A DNA stretch of 64,000 nucleotides from a virus: positions 248,001 through 312,000 of the IMG/VR virus record IMGVR_UViG_3300023202_000247; one strand, written 5' to 3'. Below the pieces are notes generated by a model that saw only the letters and a program-made list of their open reading frames with translations, made no database searches and was not told the DNA's origin. Below are positions 60,744 through 64,000 of the stretch, piece after piece; the stretch's first letter is position 1, and the number at the start of each line of letters is the position of its first letter. A program made the translations under genes and the position numbers.

Positions 60744-60921
60744 CAAAGATGTTGCAGAAGCAATTAGGGTTGAAGTGAATGAGGAAACTGATGACATGTT
60801 CATAGTTTTTAAGGTTGTTGATAATCACTTCAAACAAAAAATACGAGATCACTGGTTGGATGATTCTATAGAGTTGAAAGTTACGGGAAGAAAAACTCTC
60901 GAAGAAATTGATTCTACCTAA
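60724..60921 (+). CDS. Small hypothetical protein
   Basis: This 65-residue acidic protein (AIRVEVNEETDDMFIVFKVV then HFKQKIRDHWLDD) starts at ATG 60724 inside the end of the helicase gene and ends eight bases before the next start. The composition and the coupled position argue that it is real. It has no recognised motif. It may belong to the replication operon. Confidence 0.55.
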   Translation: MSKNPNNKDVAEAIRVEVNEETDDMFIVFKVVDNHFKQKIRDHWLDDSIELKVTGRKTLEEIDST

Positions 60922-60929
60922 GGAGAAAC

Positions 60930-61223
60930 ATGCCCATATACGAACACGGTTGTAGCAAATGCAATTATACATGGGAAGACATTTATAAAATGTCTGACCC
61001 AGTTCCATCCAAGTGTCCAAAGTGCAAGAAAAACAATTGTGTCAAAAGACTGATTTCTGATTGTATAGTAAAGGTTGAACTTTCTGGTCGAGAGTTATTC
61101 AACAAAAACTGGCAAGAAGGAAAAAAGATGCTTAGAGATGCACAAAAAGATGAAAATCTTGCAGCCAATTTAGTTGGTGAAGAAAAGTATCACAAACAAG
61201 AATTGGCAAAAAATAAAAAGTGA
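60930..61223 (+). CDS. FmdB-type zinc ribbon protein
   Basis: This 97-residue protein starts with PIYEHGCSKCNYTWEDIYKM, and CPKCKKNNCVKRLI follows, so one zinc ribbon with C-x2-C pairs at about residues 8-11 and 30-33 is likely. This matches the FmdB regulatory family. The lysine/glutamate-rich second half is helical. A strong AAGGAG precedes the ATG. Such small ribbons often act in phage transcription or as partners of larger enzymes; no target can be assigned. Next gene starts at an overlapping GTGA. Confidence 0.75.
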   Translation: MPIYEHGCSKCNYTWEDIYKMSDPVPSKCPKCKKNNCVKRLISDCIVKVELSGRELFNKNWQEGKKMLRDAQKDENLAANLVGEEKYHKQELAKNKK

Positions 61224-61375
61224 CGAACTCTGAGAGAGACAGAATTATCAATATATTGCGTGAGATTTTATTCGTTGATGATATCGAAATAAAAGATTGT
61301 GCAATAGAATCTCTCATAGATATGTTACAAGATTTGGAAACTAAGGATATGAATGAAAAGATTGACGGAGACTGA
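61220..61375 (+). CDS. Very small acidic protein, 51 residues
   Basis: A GTG at 61220 overlapping the stop of the zinc ribbon gene (GTGA) opens 51 codons ending at TGA 61373-61375. The product is acidic and helical (NSERDRIINILREILFVDD; later ESLIDMLQDLETKDMNEK), a pattern consistent with a small coiled-coil or regulator. It covers the only gap between the zinc ribbon and sigma genes and overlaps the sigma start by 23 bases, which supports translation. No family was recognised. Confidence 0.5.
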   Translation: MTNSERDRIINILREILFVDDIEIKDCAIESLIDMLQDLETKDMNEKIDGD

Positions 61376-62027
61376 GGCGAATGAAATTCTACAGAAATTA
61401 GTTGATCTTCGCAATAAACGTGATAGCTGTAAACGTAAGACTTCCAATAAGTGGAAGTTGCTCAATGAACAATATACGAAATATGAAGGATATTGTTTAA
61501 AGAAGTTTGATTACTTGGTTGTAAGCAAAACAAAAAAATACTCTAGATTTGCTAATTATAAAGACTTACAACAGGATGGTCGGCTTGCATTGATGTTGGC
61601 ATTGAGAAGTTTCGATTTGGAAAAGGGAAGTTTCTTTTGGTGGGCGGAAAAATATATACAGACCAAAATCAGTCGAGAGGCCAATCGACACAGCACTATA
61701 AAGATCCCGATAAAGCAGACGAAAAATTTTCAACCGTTCAAAGTTAGCGATATGCCAGTCATCATAGATGATGAACCTGATGCTTTTGAAACAATTGAGA
61801 ATAATCAATTAAAAGAGTCTGTTAACAGGGCAATTGATAAGCTGCCAGAAGATCAAAGGCAAATTATCAAACTTAATGGCATAAAGTCATATTCGATAAG
61901 TAAAATTGCTCGAGAGATGAAAATTGCTCGTCCTACATGCATAAAATTGCTACAAGAAGCAAAACAAAATTTAAAGAACAACTTGGAAAATGCTCGCTAC
62001 TGCGAGATGGAAAACCAGAACATTTAA
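61353..62027 (+). CDS. Sigma-70-like factor, late-type (gp55-like place)
   Basis: This 224-residue protein has the sigma-70 region 2 pattern: FANYKDLQQDGRLALMLALR, then SFDLEKGSFFWWAEKYIQTK (about 67-110), with the acidic and aromatic residues that contact core polymerase and the -10 element. A region 4-like helix-turn-helix follows near 170-205 (LPEDQRQIIKLNGIKSYSIS, ARPTCIKLLQEAK). T4 gp55 is 185 residues and lacks much of region 4, so this is somewhat more complete. It is the natural reader of the TATAAATA-type elements at 17526 and 50272. It lies among replication genes, like gp55 in T4. Confidence 0.78.
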   Translation: MKRLTETEANEILQKLVDLRNKRDSCKRKTSNKWKLLNEQYTKYEGYCLKKFDYLVVSKTKKYSRFANYKDLQQDGRLALMLALRSFDLEKGSFFWWAEKYIQTKISREANRHSTIKIPIKQTKNFQPFKVSDMPVIIDDEPDAFETIENNQLKESVNRAIDKLPEDQRQIIKLNGIKSYSISKIAREMKIARPTCIKLLQEAKQNLKNNLENARYCEMENQNI

Positions 62028-62039
62028 TAGGAGTTTAGT

Positions 62040-64000
62040 ATGGGAACCGATGACGCTCGCGATCCTGAGGGACAGGTGTCCCCAAATTATTCATACTCAG
62101 AGGCTTATAATGCTTCACTTGAATATTTTCATGGTAATGATTTAGCTGCAAAAGTTTTTGTTGATAAGTATGCGGTTCGTGATAAAAACGATCGGTTCGT
62201 AGAGAAAACTCCCGATGATATGCATTTGAGACTTGCGCAAGAATTTGCACGAGTCGATGAGAGCTATGGTATGGATTATGAAAAAAGTTTTAATGATACC
62301 TATAACGCTATCAAAAACTTTTCCAGAATAGTTCCACAAGGTTCTCCCATGGCTGCCGTGGGTAACTCTCATCAACTGATGAGTGCAAGTAATTGTGTTG
62401 TTGTAGAGAGTCCAGATGATAGTATTGCTGGAATTTTTCGTACAGCTACAGAACTTGCTCAGCTTTACAAAAGACGTTGCGGAGTTGGAACGGACATCAG
62501 CACTTTACGTCCTGATGGAATGCAGGTAAACAACGCAGCGCGCACAACCAGTGGTGCATGGAGCTTTGCCGATTTTTTTAGTTATGTAACTAGAATGATT
62601 GGGCAGTGTATTGCGAAGGGGGAGCGTGTCCTAACCAAAGATGGTCTAAAAGCTATTGAAGATGTATCTTCCCAGGATTCAGTTTGGACCAAAAAAGGAT
62701 GGGTGAGTGTCACTCGTTTGGTGAATAATGGAACGAAAAACATACTGAAGCTCCAGACCTCGGAAGGGTTCTCCATTCGAGCATCCAAAGATCATGTTTT
62801 CTTGACAGAAGATGACGGAACTCTTCTTGAGAAGAAGTTGGGTGATTTTGAACCAGGGGATTCAATCGTTTTGATTCCTGGTAACTTTATTACAAAGCCC
62901 AATCAGGAATTGATTCCACCAAAATATATAAAGAAGTTACATAACAATTCCAACAAACTTAATGAAGATGTATTTACACCTCTGAAGCTAAATGATGATT
63001 TAGCATATCTTCTCGGACAAATGTATGGTGATGGTAGTGTTGAATATGATAAGTTTGGAGAACCAACTGTTATTTCAATTGCTTGTTCTCATGGTCACCC
63101 TCTGATTAGAGAGAAGGTGTGTAATATAGTCAGGTCTTTGTTTGGGTATGAACCGGTCGTAAAACCCGGCGATGGCGCAGTAGATAAGGTTGAAATTCAT
63201 AGCAAGGTAATCTGTCATTGGTTACAGCTCAATGGAATCCTAAAGAGTCTTTCTAGTGATATTCGCGTGCCATCTAGTATTATCTCTAGCCCATCATCTG
63301 TTCAGATGTCTTTTTTGGCTGGGTTTTTTGATGCAGATGGTACAAATGGAAGGTCTAAGAAGGGGTATGCTTTTAATACTACCTCATTGCCTTTTGCACG
63401 TGATCTGCAAGTTCTGTTAATGGCAAACGGGATTGTTAGTAAGCGACATGAAGAAGACAGATCCCATAACGGTTGGAAGACGCTTTATTCAGTTATGGTT
63501 ACCGGAACACATGCGCAAGAAGAGTTAATTCAACATCTTGAAGGTGGAGTATTTGGAGCTGTAAAGATATACGAGAAGTTTATTTCCAAGCGGGATAACT
63601 GCCTCACACCTTACAAGGCCAAAACACTTGGAGTTAGTCACAATAAGTATTCTTATATCCCGGATAACTCACAATATGTATCAGCTAGCGCATACAATAA
63701 GTTGAAAAAAGCGGAAGAGAACTGTGCAAATGATGAGTTGTTAATAACTGCTTCGATTCAATCAATTGTTGAGGATGGAGAAGAGGAGACGTTTGATCTT
63801 GTGCTTCCAGAAGAGCATCTCTTCTGGTGCGAAGGATTTTATGTTCATAACAGCGGCAGGCGTGGCGCTCTCATGATCACTATGGATGTACATCATCCAG
63901 ACATTGTCAAGTTTTCAACCATGAAACAAGACTTGACGAAAGTTACCGGCGCAAATGTTTCAGTTCGCTTGAGTAACGAATTCTTACAGGCTGTAGAAAA
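62040..64000 (+). CDS. Ribonucleotide reductase large subunit with intein (gene leaves at right edge)
   Basis: ATG 62040 has AGGAG upstream. The frame stays open to the window edge, so the stop is outside. Extein residues 1-189 have the reductase pattern: IVPQGSPMAAVGNSHQLMSA with SNCVVVESPDDS, then CGVGTDISTLRPDG and TTSGAWSFADFFSYVTRMIG. After a 415-residue intein the host protein resumes with SGRRGALMITMDVHHPD, the conserved R-R-G-A loop after the usual IGQ. It makes deoxyribonucleotides for phage DNA synthesis. Whether it is class I or B12-dependent class II cannot be decided without the C-terminal part and a partner gene. Confidence 0.88.
   Translation, partial: MGTDDARDPEGQVSPNYSYSEAYNASLEYFHGNDLAAKVFVDKYAVRDKNDRFVEKTPDDMHLRLAQEFARVDESYGMDYEKSFNDTYNAIKNFSRIVPQGSPMAAVGNSHQLMSASNCVVVESPDDSIAGIFRTATELAQLYKRRCGVGTDISTLRPDGMQVNNAARTTSGAWSFADFFSYVTRMIGQCIAKGERVLTKDGLKAIEDVSSQDSVWTKKGWVSVTRLVNNGTKNILKLQTSEGFSIRASKDHVFLTEDDGTLLEKKLGDFEPGDSIVLIPGNFITKPNQELIPPKYIKKLHNNSNKLNEDVFTPLKLNDDLAYLLGQMYGDGSVEYDKFGEPTVISIACSHGHPLIREKVCNIVRSLFGYEPVVKPGDGAVDKVEIHSKVICHWLQLNGILKSLSSDIRVPSSIISSPSSVQMSFLAGFFDADGTNGRSKKGYAFNTTSLPFARDLQVLLMANGIVSKRHEEDRSHNGWKTLYSVMVTGTHAQEELIQHLEGGVFGAVKIYEKFISKRDNCLTPYKAKTLGVSHNKYSYIPDNSQYVSASAYNKLKKAEENCANDELLITASIQSIVEDGEEETFDLVLPEEHLFWCEGFYVHNSGRRGALMITMDVHHPDIVKFSTMKQDLTKVTGANVSVRLSNEFLQAVE
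62607..63851 (+). mobile_element. Intein with LAGLIDADG homing endonuclease, in frame in the reductase gene
   Basis: The insert of 415 codons starts with Cys (CIAKGERVLTKDG, block A) and ends with VHN before Ser (WCEGFYVHN, then S), so it has the residues needed for splicing: C1, penultimate His, terminal Asn and Ser+1. Block B is GFSIRASKDHVF, with Ser in the place of the usual Thr (S-x-x-H). The two LAGLIDADG helices are LAYLLGQMYGDGS (about nucleotides 63000-63038) and FLAGFFDADGTNG (about 63312-63350), each with its catalytic aspartate. It interrupts the conserved IGQ/SGRRGA segment, so it must splice out for activity. The nuclease looks intact. Confidence 0.92.

Noticed and set aside
1-64000. 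tRNA genes, CRISPR arrays, IS elements, attachment sites, capsid or terminase genes
   Set aside because: None was seen. Gaps between genes are shorter than 80 bases, and no repeat-spacer pattern, transposase or head gene was recognised; a tRNA scan was not run.

Overview
The window is part of a large, AT-rich genome of a contractile-tailed (myovirus-type) bacteriophage. Genes are packed almost without gaps. A tail and baseplate cluster, a phage-type replication set, a small phage-like sigma factor and an intein-bearing ribonucleotide reductase all lie in one stretch. No tRNA, rRNA, CRISPR array or insertion sequence was recognised. The host cannot be named from this sequence. The window opens inside a tail sheath gene and closes inside a ribonucleotide reductase gene.

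Layout. (1) 1-30406, tail and baseplate, all on the plus strand: sheath C-terminus, tube, a tail assembly chaperone pair apparently joined by a +1 ribosomal frameshift, tape measure, tube-initiator-like protein, a giant hub-like protein, central spike, a free-standing HNH endonuclease, a strongly hydrophobic tail protein, an unknown baseplate protein, a gp25-like wedge protein, a baseplate J-like wedge protein, a 2226-residue adhesin-like protein with two LamG-like repeats, and a 974-residue protein with dockerin-like calcium loops and ten DGY motifs. (2) 30406-30966, a 2H phosphoesterase that could be a counter-defence (anti-CBASS-like) enzyme. (3) 30991-54687, a cluster of about 24 kb for sugar metabolism and glycosyl transfer. 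It encodes GDP-L-fucose synthesis (Gmd, Fcl), two fucosyltransferase families (GT10-like, GT11), several GT2, GT4 and GT-B enzymes, a DegT aminotransferase with WbqC and a PglD-like acetyltransferase, a 4,6-dehydratase, a methyltransferase, two sulfotransferase-like proteins, a phytanoyl-CoA-type dioxygenase and two beta-propellers. Three short islands in it run on the minus strand. (4) 54707-56086, an FtsZ/tubulin-like GTPase. (5) 56093-64000, replication and expression: UvsW-like helicase, DnaC-like loader, DnaB-like helicase, small proteins, a zinc ribbon protein, a sigma-70-like factor and a ribonucleotide reductase interrupted by a LAGLIDADG intein.

How the parts fit. The sugar cluster looks able to make and attach a complex fucosylated glycan that may also be aminated, acetylated, methylated and sulfated. 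Its target (virion tail proteins or host surface) is unknown. Expression probably uses the phage sigma factor with a T4-late-like element: the 13-mer TGATATATAAATA occurs twice just upstream of genes, and TGATATATA relatives sit 16-17 bases before several start codons that lack a Shine-Dalgarno sequence. Three homing elements (HNH gene, LAGLIDADG remnant, intein) show active invasion. The two free-standing ones end with an almost identical Shine-Dalgarno plus stop plus start junction for the next gene.
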